From NCBI GenBank assembly GCA_964501185.1, contig CAZCRT010000008.1:1-64000 (forward strand): a stretch of 64,000 bases of DNA, read 5' to 3'. The notes beneath the pieces were generated by a model, which saw nothing but the letters and a program-made list of their open reading frames with translations, was not told where the DNA came from and did no database searches. Shown piece after piece: positions 36,178 to 45,799 of the stretch (position 1 is its first letter; every line of letters begins with the position of its first letter). The DNA is from BS150m-G50 sp964501185 [NCBI: uncultured Bacteroidia bacterium] (lineage in GTDB: Bacteria > CAIWAD01 > BS150m-G50). The position numbers and the translations under genes were made by a program.

Positions 36178-38490
36178 ATGCGTATAGTTGCTCTGATTGC
36201 GGGCTTGTTATTACTGAGTAGTACAGCCGTTGCTTCCCTCGACGATTATTATCATAACTACGATGAGTGCTATGACCTGCTCACTTCATTGGCGGATGCC
36301 AATCCTGACATCATGCGGGTTGACAGCGTGGGTTACTCCTGCGAACTGGAGATGCCGATCTGGGCTGCGGTGATCAGCGACAATGTTCAGGAAGACGAGG
36401 ATGAACCGGCAGTACTGCTGACCGGCACCTGTCATGCTGAGGAGATACTGGGAACGGAAATTGTACTCAGCTTTGCAGAAGAGCTGATGGCGCATCGCAA
36501 CCAGATGCCCTGGGTAGCCTGGATTGCCGCCTCGCAGATTATTATCGTGCCTACTTATAATCCTGAGGGAATGGGCATCGTGTTGAGCGAAGAGGATGTC
36601 ACCTATCGCAAGAACCTGCTGGAGATCGGTGGACAGTGCATCATCCAGCCCGGTATCGGTAATGATTCATGTGGTGTTGATCTCAACCGCAACTTCGATT
36701 TTTTCTGGAATCACGGTGATACACTGTGGCACGATCAGGACGCAGAGGCTTTTGATTACTACCGTGGTGCTGCTCCTTTCTCGGAAGGGGAGAGCAGGGC
36801 AATCCGTGATCTGAATCAGGATTTCAATCTGGTTTATTACATCGCTTATCATAGCGCCCGTACGTCGAATAATTTTCAGAAGGTCATCTACCCCTGGGGC
36901 TGGAAGCATCCGGATGATGACCTGATATTCAAACCCTGCCCTGATGTCGATCTGATGATATCGCTGGGTGATGACCTGGCTGCGCAGATCCCCACATTGG
37001 ACGGGACCTCCACCTATGCCTCAGTTCTGGGCGGTGGCCGCAAGGGGAGCGCTCATAATTACACCTATGGCAGTTGGGGTACAATCTCCTTTCTGCTGGA
37101 AGTGGGCACTAATGAAGATGGTGGCGCTTTTCAGCCAGAGGACTTTGATATCCTCAACCAGATAATCGACGATAATCTGCAGGGTGTGCACTGGATGATG
37201 AATCGGCTGATCGGTTATCAGGTTCCTGCACCGATGCTGCAGGGGCATGTTACCGACGCGGCCACCGGGCAGGCGCTTATCGCGCGGGTGGATGTATTGG
37301 AACACACCAGCACGGAAATCAAACCCCGTCTTACACAATTACCCTGGGGTCGCTTTTACCGTGTGCTGGCTGCCGGATCATATCAGGTACAGATATCAAA
37401 ACCGGGTTATGAAACCTATGAACAGACACTGGTAGTCAATCCGCAGGAACCGACAAACTACGAAATTGAGCTGCAGCCGCTGCCACGCTGGACTGTTTCC
37501 GGCACTACATTCCTGACTTCCGATGATGTAACACCTGTGTCATGTGAAGTACAGTTTCTGGATCTGATCCATGACACACTGTACAGCTGCCAGAGTGATG
37601 GTGAGTATTCCATAGAACTGCCAACCGGTGAGTATTTTGCTTCAACCTCGCATAACGACTATGTACTGGCGGAGCGTACTCTGCAGCTGTACAGCGACAT
37701 TGAGAGCAATTTCGGTTTGCCTGATAATGTGACCCTGCTTACACTCCCCACCAACTCGCTTGCCGATTGGAGCAGTGGTGGTGCTAATTCCGACTGGGCA
37801 GTGGCAACAGATGACAGTGCCGGTACGCATCTGGTATCCAACAGCACTATTTACACACACAGTGAAGTGGACGCCACACTTACGCTATCCGATCCGGTCG
37901 ATCTGGGCAGTTATCACCATGCTTCGCTGCATCTGCGGCATTATATCGATCTGGAGGATGAACTCGATTATGCCGAGATACAGGCCAGTAGTGATGGCCA
38001 GCAGTGGTCTACACTGGCACACTACAGTGGGCACTGGGGCGGATATCGTGATACAGAGCATTCACTGGATCAATTTGCCGGTGGTTTGCTGCACCTTCGT
38101 TTCCATCTGGTTACCGATGACTGGGTCAACGATCAGGGTTGGCATATTAACCTGATTACCCTGCGGCAGTCGGATCAGCTCAATGCTGTTTCTCCCGAAG
38201 ATGTACAACCAGAGCAGTTTGCACTACTGGGTAATTACCCCAACCCCTTCAACCCGTCGACGACTATCGAGTTTCATGTGCCGGCGCACCTGTCGGGTAA
38301 ACAGCCTCAACTGCAGGTCTACAATTTGCGAGGCGCACAGGTGGCAATTGAAACCGGTGAACCGGTGACCGCTGGAAAAGCACGGATACAATGGCAGGCG
38401 GGCAATGATATCGCGAGTGGCATCTACTTCTACCAGTTGCAGCTTGGAGATCAGGCAACAGAAATCGGAAAGATGTTGTTTGTGAAATGA
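36178..38490 (+). CDS. secreted zinc carboxypeptidase (M14) with sorting domain
   Basis: A 770-residue exported peptidase. Signal peptide 1-19. M14 catalytic domain about 25-340: zinc ligands His86 and Glu89 (HAEE) and His225 (YHS), substrate Arg171 (LNRNF), catalytic Glu308 (LLEVG). It is followed by carboxypeptidase-regulatory-like beta domains (about 360-520), a jelly-roll region (about 520-680) and a YPNPFNPST sorting domain at the end. ATG 36178 opens the signal peptide; upstream frame overlaps the S8 gene. Probably removes C-terminal residues from peptides made by the neighbouring endopeptidases. Confidence 0.93.
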   Translation: MRIVALIAGLLLLSSTAVASLDDYYHNYDECYDLLTSLADANPDIMRVDSVGYSCELEMPIWAAVISDNVQEDEDEPAVLLTGTCHAEEILGTEIVLSFAEELMAHRNQMPWVAWIAASQIIIVPTYNPEGMGIVLSEEDVTYRKNLLEIGGQCIIQPGIGNDSCGVDLNRNFDFFWNHGDTLWHDQDAEAFDYYRGAAPFSEGESRAIRDLNQDFNLVYYIAYHSARTSNNFQKVIYPWGWKHPDDDLIFKPCPDVDLMISLGDDLAAQIPTLDGTSTYASVLGGGRKGSAHNYTYGSWGTISFLLEVGTNEDGGAFQPEDFDILNQIIDDNLQGVHWMMNRLIGYQVPAPMLQGHVTDAATGQALIARVDVLEHTSTEIKPRLTQLPWGRFYRVLAAGSYQVQISKPGYETYEQTLVVNPQEPTNYEIELQPLPRWTVSGTTFLTSDDVTPVSCEVQFLDLIHDTLYSCQSDGEYSIELPTGEYFASTSHNDYVLAERTLQLYSDIESNFGLPDNVTLLTLPTNSLADWSSGGANSDWAVATDDSAGTHLVSNSTIYTHSEVDATLTLSDPVDLGSYHHASLHLRHYIDLEDELDYAEIQASSDGQQWSTLAHYSGHWGGYRDTEHSLDQFAGGLLHLRFHLVTDDWVNDQGWHINLITLRQSDQLNAVSPEDVQPEQFALLGNYPNPFNPSTTIEFHVPAHLSGKQPQLQVYNLRGAQVAIETGEPVTAGKARIQWQAGNDIASGIYFYQLQLGDQATEIGKMLFVK

Positions 38491-38581
38491 CAATATGAGA
38501 TAGCTTGTAGGAGCATGACCAACGCTATGAATGGAATTGGCCAGGGGTAACCTGAGAACCGGAAAGAATCGAGGATAAATG

Positions 38582-41500
38582 ATGAAAACAACTATCACAA
38601 TTCTGTTGCTGACCGCTCTGCAACTTACAGCAGTGGCGGCAACCGATACCTGTATCACCAGCATTACTCAGGAACAGGATGCGGTTGTGATACAATATCA
38701 ACTTGCCGGTTTCAACCTGGAAGATCAGGATGGGGAATCACTGATCGAAATTGACGGGATGGAACTCTCCAGCTATGCCGGGCAACCTCAGGTGCCTTTC
38801 ACCACCTTCTGGCTGGAAATCCCGGTTGACGCGGAAGTCAGCTTTGAACTACAGGAGCAGGATACCCGATTCTACCCCGATCTGGTTCTGGCGGAATATC
38901 AGGATGATGAAGTCAAGGTTGATCCGGCAGCGGGGCGAACCAACCTGGACAGTTTTGTCGCGATTGGTAATGACGGTTGGATGCGCGATCTGCGACTGGT
39001 GCCGTTGACGCTACAGCCTGTGCGCATAGAGCAGGAGGGTGTGCGAGTGCTGCAGTCGGCAGCGATCAGGATCAGTTTCAGCAAAACAACGGAGTACAGT
39101 GATATCAGCTATTCCAGCGAGATGGATGAACTCTATCGTTCCTTTGTTGTTAACCACGGGCAGTTTTCCAATCACAGGGATGAGACACAGTTCCCGCGTC
39201 TGCTGGTGGTCTCATCACCTTTCTATACGGATTACATAGGTGATCTGCTCCAGTGGAAACGGCGCGCAGGTTTTAATGTGGACTATGTGACTTTTGACCA
39301 GATGCCGGGCGGTGGCAATACGATTACTGCTGATAACCTGGACAGCTGGTTGATCGATTACTACGCCCAGCATCAGCCTGAATATATTGTGCTGGTAGGT
39401 GATCAGGATGGTACCTACGCCTGTCCCACCTTTCTCATTCCGGAGTCGGAAGGGGAGGACTATAATGTAACCGATCTGCAGTTCAGTCTGAAAGTGGGCG
39501 ACGATTACCTGCCGGATCTGCTGCTGGGCAGGCTCTCTGTACACGATGCTCCGGTACAGCTGATGACCATTATCGACAAAGTAGTCCAGTATGAATCTGC
39601 ACCATTTGCCGGTGTGAACGAAGAGCAGGAAGACTGGCTGGAAAGCGGCCTGGTGGTTGGTGGTAATTATGCAGAGGGTAATACAACTCCGGTAACACCG
39701 GTACTGACCAGTCGCTGGGTGCGTGAAAGGTTAATAGACAACGGTTTCTCGCAGGTGGACACAGTCTATTTTCCACCTCATATTTCCGGTGAACCGATGA
39801 TCTCCAATACGATCAATAACGGTGTCGGTATTGTTAACTATCGCGGATGGGCAGACGCTGAGCACTGGCAACGCCCCTCCTATTCAATCACCAATATGAA
39901 CGACAACCTGAATAACCACTATATGACCCCGATCATGTTGTCAATCGTATGTAATACCGGTGATTTCGGTCACGCTCAACATGAACCCTGTTTCGCGGAG
40001 GCTTTTCTGCGGCTCGGTACCCCCGGTGCACCCCGGGGTGGGATAGCGGTGTTCGCCCCCAGCGATCTCCATACGCGATCCATCTATAACAATGCGATCA
40101 ACGCCGGCTTTTACCGTGGCCTCTTCAACGAAGGTATCAGCACCATGGGTGGTAATGTGGTACGGGCGAAGATCGATCTGTTCAACGGTTTTCCCAACGA
40201 ACAGGAGCTGAACGGTTATGTCTTTTTCTATTTCAATGTCTACAATCTGCTGGGTGACCCCAGCCTGCGGATACGTACTGCAGTGCCGGAGCCGCTGCTG
40301 GTAACTGCCCCGGACACACTTGCGGTCGGGAGCAGCAGTTACTCGGTGGCAGTCACCGATGAGCAGAGTTCACCTATGGCAGATATGCTGGTCACGCTGG
40401 TTGCGGGTGATGAAAGTGAACAGCTGCTGGCGCGTGGGCGCACCGATGCCGCCGGTAACCTGACGCTGTATTACGAGCGATTAGTGGATGCCGGTACAGC
40501 CAGGTTGACTGTACTCGGTAACAACAGCTATCCCCATCTGGTCGACATTCCAATTGTAGTGCGTCCGCAATTCGCTACACTCGTAGCCAGCACATGGCTG
40601 GAAGATGGTACTTCCGGATCAGACGGTAACGGTGACGCGGATGTTAATCCAGGTGAAACTGTTGCCTGGTTCCCAACCCTGCTGAACAGTGGAAGCGAGA
40701 CTATTCCTTCGATTGATCTGATTGCATCAGTTGATGATGGATTTATAGAGTTGCAAAGTACTGAACTGACTTTCGGGGAATTGCTGTCAGGTGCACAGAC
40801 AACGTCTGCAACACCGTTGTTGCTGAATGTATCACATTCTGTTCCACATGGCTGGCCACTGCAACTGGATCTGCATATCAGTGGTGAGGAATTCACACAG
40901 AATTCCCGGGATGAACTGACAGCTGTTGCCAGCCGACCCTACTTTGTTTCTGATACATTGCCCGGTGATGCCAATCAGGTGATTGATTCGGATGAACTGG
41001 TTCAGCTGGAATTGACACTCGCCAACGATGGTGACCTGCCTACCGTTGATCTCAGCGGGACATTATCATCGCTGATACCGGAGCTTACAGTTGAAACAAC
41101 GATACCACAAGCCATAGGTATAATACCGGTTGATGGCGAAGCGACTGTGGCTTTTGAACTGCATGGGGGCGTTGACATTCTGCCAGGACTACTGCTGCAA
41201 TTGCAGCTGGAGTTGACCGGGGGTAGTGATTTCCAGCAGCTACTCGACATTGACATAATCAACGGCCAGCGGGAAACAGGTGACCCCACCGGACCGGATG
41301 GTTACGGTTACTGGGCTTATGAGAGTCGCGATTACTACTACCTGAACCGGCCTGATTATGAATGGGAGGAAATCGACACCCGTCTACTTCCGGAAAGTAA
41401 CGGAACACGTCTCGAGCTGGAAGATGATCAGAGCACTACTATTGCGCTGCCTTCTGACAACTTTAACTTCCGATTCTACGGTGTTGATTTCGACTCGATC

Positions 41501-43126
41501 ACCGTCTGCTCCAATGGTTGGATTTCAATGGGGAGAACCTGGATGTCAGACTTTACAAACTGGATGATTCCACCGGGCCTGGGGCCCTCTAACATGATCA
41601 TGCCATTCTGGGACGATCTCAAGCCACAATACACACCTGCGGAAGATTCAGTTCAGGTTCCTGTTTATTACAAGGATATGGGTGATGGCCGTTTTATTGT
41701 GGAATGGAGTCAGACCTATAACCGTTATCTGTGGGATTCAGAGCCCATGGAGGAAACCTTCCAGGTTATCCTGTATGATCTGTTACAGTATCCCACAGCA
41801 ACGGGTGACAGCCAGATAAAGTTTCAGTATCGCGTGATACACGATGAGGATGCCCGTGCTAATTATGCAACTGTCGGCATCACTGATCACGATCACTACC
41901 ACGGGTTGGAGGTTACTTTTGCTCAGCGTTATGGCCCTGATGCTGCCATGCTGGCCGATGGCACCGCTATTCTCATTACTACCGATCCACCACAGCGTGT
42001 CACCAATCCCCAGATATTCCTGGAAGGGGAACTGGAGGAGTGGTTCCATTCGCTTACACCTGAACTGCAGTGGGATCCGGGGGTGCTGACCGGCAATCCG
42101 GATGTAACTTATACATTGCAGCTGGCACTGGACAATACATTCCCGGAGTTTGTGGCGAGCTATACAGATATCGATACTTCTGCTTTCACGGTGCCTGATC
42201 CACTGGAGGAAGTAACACAATACTTCTGGCGGGTAATAGCTCATCTGGAGGACGAGGAGGATATCCTCTGTACACCTGATTTCCACAGCTTTCAGATCGA
42301 TGCTACCGAACCTGTCGCCGAACTGGGGTTGATTGACAACCCGGTGTTTCCGCACTACCTCGATCTCGGTCTCATCAGTAGCGAGGAGTTAGAGGATGTA
42401 CCCTGGGTGGTTGTAACCGATGCGGATACCGCACTGGTGGATTCCTCTCAGGCAGCACAGATGCCGCAGACCGAAACAGGATTCCATTATACGCTCAACC
42501 TGGAACTGCTGGGACAATATCAACTCGCTGTACAGATGGTGGATGCACATGGATTGCCCGGTAGTACTGAGCGTGATCTGGCGCTGGGTGGTGCCGGCTA
42601 CACCTCCATTGAAATAGGTGATGATATCCGACTGGACTGGCTGTCGGGGACAGTAGTAACCGCTCTCGAAGGTGAGCAGGGTGTTGAACTGAGTGGTAAT
42701 GGCAGCTATCTTCTTGAGTTTTCCGGTGAGGGGATTATCTGCCGGTTTGAAAATGGTAACTGGCGGGCGCTGGCTCCGGAAGGAGTGCAGCAGATTGTGA
42801 TACATGAGGGAGGGCATTATGCTCTACGCTCTGCAGGTGATTTACTGCCTGATGCGGTAACCCTTTACGATAACTACCCCAACCCCTTTAACGGTTCCAC
42901 CCGTCTGGAGTTCACCCTGCCGGAAAGGGCAGCAATCCAGTTATCGGTGTACAACCTGCTGGGCAGGAGGGTTGAAGTATTGCAGGAGAGTACACTTAAC
43001 GCCGGATTCCACCAGTATGACTGGCAACCCGGCAACTATGCTTCCGGTATGTACTGGGCGGTGTTGCGGGTTACGGGAGAAACCGAGAGTGTGACACGTA
43101 TTCAGAAAATGCTCTATCTGAAGTGA
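38582..43126 (+). CDS. gingipain-like C25 peptidase family protein
   Basis: A 1,514-residue exported protein. Signal peptide about 1-20, a propeptide-like region to about 200, a C25 domain (about 205-565), Ig/CARDB-like modules, a beta-rich region about 930-1,150, and a YPNPFNGST sorting domain at the end. The nucleophile Cys457 (SIVCNTGD) is present. The partner His expected in GHG is replaced by Trp423 (YRGWAD), with His428 nearby, so catalysis may be altered. The ATG at 38582 has GAGG 7 bases upstream; 38579 is the alternative. It follows the M14 gene by 91 bases. Confidence 0.88.
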   Translation: MKTTITILLLTALQLTAVAATDTCITSITQEQDAVVIQYQLAGFNLEDQDGESLIEIDGMELSSYAGQPQVPFTTFWLEIPVDAEVSFELQEQDTRFYPDLVLAEYQDDEVKVDPAAGRTNLDSFVAIGNDGWMRDLRLVPLTLQPVRIEQEGVRVLQSAAIRISFSKTTEYSDISYSSEMDELYRSFVVNHGQFSNHRDETQFPRLLVVSSPFYTDYIGDLLQWKRRAGFNVDYVTFDQMPGGGNTITADNLDSWLIDYYAQHQPEYIVLVGDQDGTYACPTFLIPESEGEDYNVTDLQFSLKVGDDYLPDLLLGRLSVHDAPVQLMTIIDKVVQYESAPFAGVNEEQEDWLESGLVVGGNYAEGNTTPVTPVLTSRWVRERLIDNGFSQVDTVYFPPHISGEPMISNTINNGVGIVNYRGWADAEHWQRPSYSITNMNDNLNNHYMTPIMLSIVCNTGDFGHAQHEPCFAEAFLRLGTPGAPRGGIAVFAPSDLHTRSIYNNAINAGFYRGLFNEGISTMGGNVVRAKIDLFNGFPNEQELNGYVFFYFNVYNLLGDPSLRIRTAVPEPLLVTAPDTLAVGSSSYSVAVTDEQSSPMADMLVTLVAGDESEQLLARGRTDAAGNLTLYYERLVDAGTARLTVLGNNSYPHLVDIPIVVRPQFATLVASTWLEDGTSGSDGNGDADVNPGETVAWFPTLLNSGSETIPSIDLIASVDDGFIELQSTELTFGELLSGAQTTSATPLLLNVSHSVPHGWPLQLDLHISGEEFTQNSRDELTAVASRPYFVSDTLPGDANQVIDSDELVQLELTLANDGDLPTVDLSGTLSSLIPELTVETTIPQAIGIIPVDGEATVAFELHGGVDILPGLLLQLQLELTGGSDFQQLLDIDIINGQRETGDPTGPDGYGYWAYESRDYYYLNRPDYEWEEIDTRLLPESNGTRLELEDDQSTTIALPSDNFNFRFYGVDFDSITVCSNGWISMGRTWMSDFTNWMIPPGLGPSNMIMPFWDDLKPQYTPAEDSVQVPVYYKDMGDGRFIVEWSQTYNRYLWDSEPMEETFQVILYDLLQYPTATGDSQIKFQYRVIHDEDARANYATVGITDHDHYHGLEVTFAQRYGPDAAMLADGTAILITTDPPQRVTNPQIFLEGELEEWFHSLTPELQWDPGVLTGNPDVTYTLQLALDNTFPEFVASYTDIDTSAFTVPDPLEEVTQYFWRVIAHLEDEEDILCTPDFHSFQIDATEPVAELGLIDNPVFPHYLDLGLISSEELEDVPWVVVTDADTALVDSSQAAQMPQTETGFHYTLNLELLGQYQLAVQMVDAHGLPGSTERDLALGGAGYTSIEIGDDIRLDWLSGTVVTALEGEQGVELSGNGSYLLEFSGEGIICRFENGNWRALAPEGVQQIVIHEGGHYALRSAGDLLPDAVTLYDNYPNPFNGSTRLEFTLPERAAIQLSVYNLLGRRVEVLQESTLNAGFHQYDWQPGNYASGMYWAVLRVTGETESVTRIQKMLYLK

Positions 43127-43134
43127 GGTATCTG

Positions 43135-43722
43135 ATGAAACAGACAACTATGGCTCTGTGGTTACTGGTGCTGGTATTGAGCGGTTGCAATCAGGATACC
43201 GATAACTATGAGGAGCTGATTGCAGACGGATGGCACGCCTACAGTAATGAGAACTATGAACTCGCTGCCGACCGCTTCATGGAGGCCACTCTGGAAGATG
43301 GCACCCGTGCGGAAGCCTGGAACGGGCTGGGTTGGAGCCAGATAGGGCTCTTCGAGGATGAGCAGGGTGATGCGGACTATCTGAACGCTATAGATAACAA
43401 CTTCCAGGAAGCGGTATCACGATCAGGAGAGTGGGCACCACCGCTGGCTGGCCTGGCGCTGACCCGCTCCCGCCTTGGGGAATCGCTTGCGGCAATCCAC
43501 TTTGCAGGGCTGGCGCTGGCGCAGGCTGGTGACAGTTGGGTTTACAGTCGTATCGAAGATGTTACCGGGCGTTCTTTGCGCCGGGTACGTGCCTGGAATT
43601 ACTTCCTGGTAGAGGATTTTGCCGCCGCCCAGGCTGAAGTAGAGCTCGTTCTGGAAGTGAGTCTGGACCCGGACGATTCTGACTATCTTTCACAGTTGCT
43701 GGCATACATCGAACAGATGTAG
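43135..43722 (+). CDS. TPR lipoprotein
   Basis: A 195-residue lipoprotein with signal peptide and lipobox LSGC (Cys18). The mature part holds two to three TPR-like helical repeats (ADGWHAYSNENYELAADRF and later), a protein-protein interaction scaffold. ATG 43135 is chosen because GAGG (43125-43128) precedes it; a GTG at 43123 overlaps the C25 stop. Its place after three secreted peptidases suggests an envelope accessory for them, which is inference. Confidence 0.82.
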   Translation: MKQTTMALWLLVLVLSGCNQDTDNYEELIADGWHAYSNENYELAADRFMEATLEDGTRAEAWNGLGWSQIGLFEDEQGDADYLNAIDNNFQEAVSRSGEWAPPLAGLALTRSRLGESLAAIHFAGLALAQAGDSWVYSRIEDVTGRSLRRVRAWNYFLVEDFAAAQAEVELVLEVSLDPDDSDYLSQLLAYIEQM

Positions 43723-43726
43723 CTTC

Positions 43727-44692
43727 GTGCCGATAACTACCGGTGCTTCCCGGCTGGATAAGAAAACAGTGTTGGCCAGAGCGCGGGAGCTGGGCGCCGA
43801 TCTGGTAGGTGTAACAGATACAGCTCCCCTTGAAGAGCAGGACGCACGCTTCAGTAGCTGGCTGGCTGCCGGTAAACATGCCGGTATGCAGTGGCTGGAG
43901 CAACGTGTTCCACAACGACTGCTGTATGAATCACCTCTTCCCGACGCCCGATCTATAATTGTTATCGCGCTCAGTTATCACACGGGACAACCTTCCGGGC
44001 AGAACTCCGAGTCACCTGTCTACAATGTATCACGTTATGCCCACGGCCGGGACTACCACAAAGTAATACGGCGTATACTCAGGGGGCTCTCCCGATTTAT
44101 CAGTGAACAGACCGGTTGCCAGAGTCGCGGCTTTGTTGATTCGGGACCGGTAATGGAAAAAGCCCTCGCACAGAGAGCCGGTCTTGGCTGGATCGGGAAA
44201 AACACGCTCCTCCTGAATCGCACTTATGGCTCCTGGCTGGTGCTGGGCGAGCTGTTTACCGAACTGGAACTGACGCCTGATCATCCCCATTCCGATTATT
44301 GCGGTGAATGTACGATATGCCTGGAGGCCTGTCCTACAGAAGCGCTGACTGACTTCGGACTGGATTGTAAGAGCTGTATTTCCTATGCTACTATCGAGCG
44401 TCCTGACAAGGAATCCTGCCAGCTGGAGCCAGCAGGGAACATCTTTGGCTGTGATATCTGCCAGGATGCCTGTCCCTGGAATGAGCAGGCAGCAACAACG
44501 GCCCTGGTGGATTTCGAAATGCGCGATGTAGTCAAACAGTTAAGACTCGGTAATCTGCCCCCTGATGCTGAAGCGTGGGAGCTGGCAAATCGCGGTTCAT
44601 CTCTGCGGCGCATAAGTTATCAGAGGCTTCTGGAAAATGCTTCAGGTGTAGATCGGGAAAGGGTTGAACGATCAGGAGGAACGAGCAGGTGA
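43727..44692 (+). CDS. queG: epoxyqueuosine reductase QueG
   Basis: Cobalamin and Fe-S enzyme that reduces epoxyqueuosine to queuosine in tRNA. 321 residues, with the DUF1730 N-domain, the FVDSGPVMEKALAQRAGLGW core and two 4Fe-4S clusters from CGECTICLEACP and CDICQDACP. The start is GTG at 43727, with no strong Shine-Dalgarno. The stop overlaps the ubiA-family start (GTGA). Confidence 0.95.
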   Translation: MPITTGASRLDKKTVLARARELGADLVGVTDTAPLEEQDARFSSWLAAGKHAGMQWLEQRVPQRLLYESPLPDARSIIVIALSYHTGQPSGQNSESPVYNVSRYAHGRDYHKVIRRILRGLSRFISEQTGCQSRGFVDSGPVMEKALAQRAGLGWIGKNTLLLNRTYGSWLVLGELFTELELTPDHPHSDYCGECTICLEACPTEALTDFGLDCKSCISYATIERPDKESCQLEPAGNIFGCDICQDACPWNEQAATTALVDFEMRDVVKQLRLGNLPPDAEAWELANRGSSLRRISYQRLLENASGVDRERVERSGGTSR

Positions 44693-45582
44693 AAATGCTC
44701 CTGAAATTTCTGGATTATCTCTTTTTCTGCCGTCCAATACTGATTCTGGCTGCATGGACTGTTATTCTGCTGGGTGCATCACGCCAGGGGTTTCAGCAAC
44801 AGGCCTGGTTGCTGGCAGGCTATGGTTGCCTGCTCGGTACGGCTTTCATTATCAATCAATTGCGTGACCGCGAGAGTGACCGGATCAACAACAAATTGCC
44901 CCACCTCGCTCACGGAGTTGTCAGCGAACATGAGGCTCGCACCTTGACCTGGCTGTTGCTGATCGGAGGCGTCCTGTTTATTCTGCGTGCCGGTTGGGAA
45001 CACATCCTGAGCATGACGCTCCTCCTCGCCATTACAACCTGGGCCTATAATCTGCCACCACTTCGACTGAAGAAACGTTTTCTCTCAGGACCGGTCACAT
45101 TGGGCCTGTCTGCCTGTCTGGTATTTCTGCAGAGTACAGGATTCAGCCGGGTTGCGTGGGAGGAGCTGGTTGCAGTATTCCTGTCAGTAACTTCAATATG
45201 CCTTCTGACAGAATTACCTGATCGGGAAGGAGACCGGCAAACGGGACGTCGTACGGTAGCCGTTGTTTCCGGTGAGACAGTTACGCTGCGAATAACAACG
45301 CTGCTGATGGCTGCAGCGACTCTCTCTGCCATTGCAGGAGAGTTTTATCTACTGGCATTTCCGGCCTTTGCGTCCACATTAATACAATTACGTCTACTGG
45401 TCAAACGTCGACGTGATACAAAAGCGATCAATTTTGCCATCAGGCTATCGCTTTTACTGTTGGGAGTGGCAGTAGCTGTTGCTTTTCTCTGGTTCGGCTT
45501 GTTAATTCTAGCCTGTTATCTGGTAGCGCGTAAGTACTACTGGTACCGCTTCCGCAGGCGCTATCCTTCATTCACCGAATAA
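44689..45582 (+). CDS. UbiA-family prenyltransferase
   Basis: A 297-residue polytopic membrane enzyme that joins a prenyl diphosphate to an acceptor. Both Asp-rich Mg-binding motifs are intact: N56-x3-D60-x3-D64 (NQLRDRESD) and D178-x3-D182 (DREGD). About eight membrane helices are visible. GTG 44689 has AGGAGG (44674-44679) upstream. UbiA members make ubiquinone, menaquinone, chlorophyll, heme O or archaeal ether lipids (DGGGP synthase). The ferredoxin and geranylgeranyl-reductase genes next to it favour a role in isoprenoid lipids or quinones with reduced chains. Confidence 0.88.
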   Translation: MKMLLKFLDYLFFCRPILILAAWTVILLGASRQGFQQQAWLLAGYGCLLGTAFIINQLRDRESDRINNKLPHLAHGVVSEHEARTLTWLLLIGGVLFILRAGWEHILSMTLLLAITTWAYNLPPLRLKKRFLSGPVTLGLSACLVFLQSTGFSRVAWEELVAVFLSVTSICLLTELPDREGDRQTGRRTVAVVSGETVTLRITTLLMAAATLSAIAGEFYLLAFPAFASTLIQLRLLVKRRRDTKAINFAIRLSLLLLGVAVAVAFLWFGLLILACYLVARKYYWYRFRRRYPSFTE

Positions 45583-45622
45583 CCGGTCAGGGAAGCTCGC
45601 ACACACGCAAACTGGAAATTAT

Positions 45623-45799
45623 ATGGTCAGGATCGATCCCACCATCTGCGACTACTGTGGTACCTGTGTAGGTGCCTGTCCGGAGAACTGTATCGAGATG
45701 GGTACACATTTTATCGCCATCGATTACAGCATCTGCACCGAGTGTGGTATCTGTGTCCATGTCTGTCCGCTGGAGGCGGTCAGCGAGGAGGAGGAATGA
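45623..45799 (+). CDS. 2[4Fe-4S] ferredoxin
   Basis: A 58-residue ferredoxin. The first cluster motif is C9-x2-C12-x2-C15-x3-C19-P and the second C38-x2-C41-x2-C44-x3-C48-P, the classic arrangement of two low-potential 4Fe-4S clusters. GGAA precedes ATG 45623. The stop TGA overlaps the ATG of the flavoprotein (ATGA), so the two are translationally coupled, and it is the probable electron donor for that enzyme. It lies 40 bases after the UbiA gene. Confidence 0.95.
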   Translation: MVRIDPTICDYCGTCVGACPENCIEMGTHFIAIDYSICTECGICVHVCPLEAVSEEEE

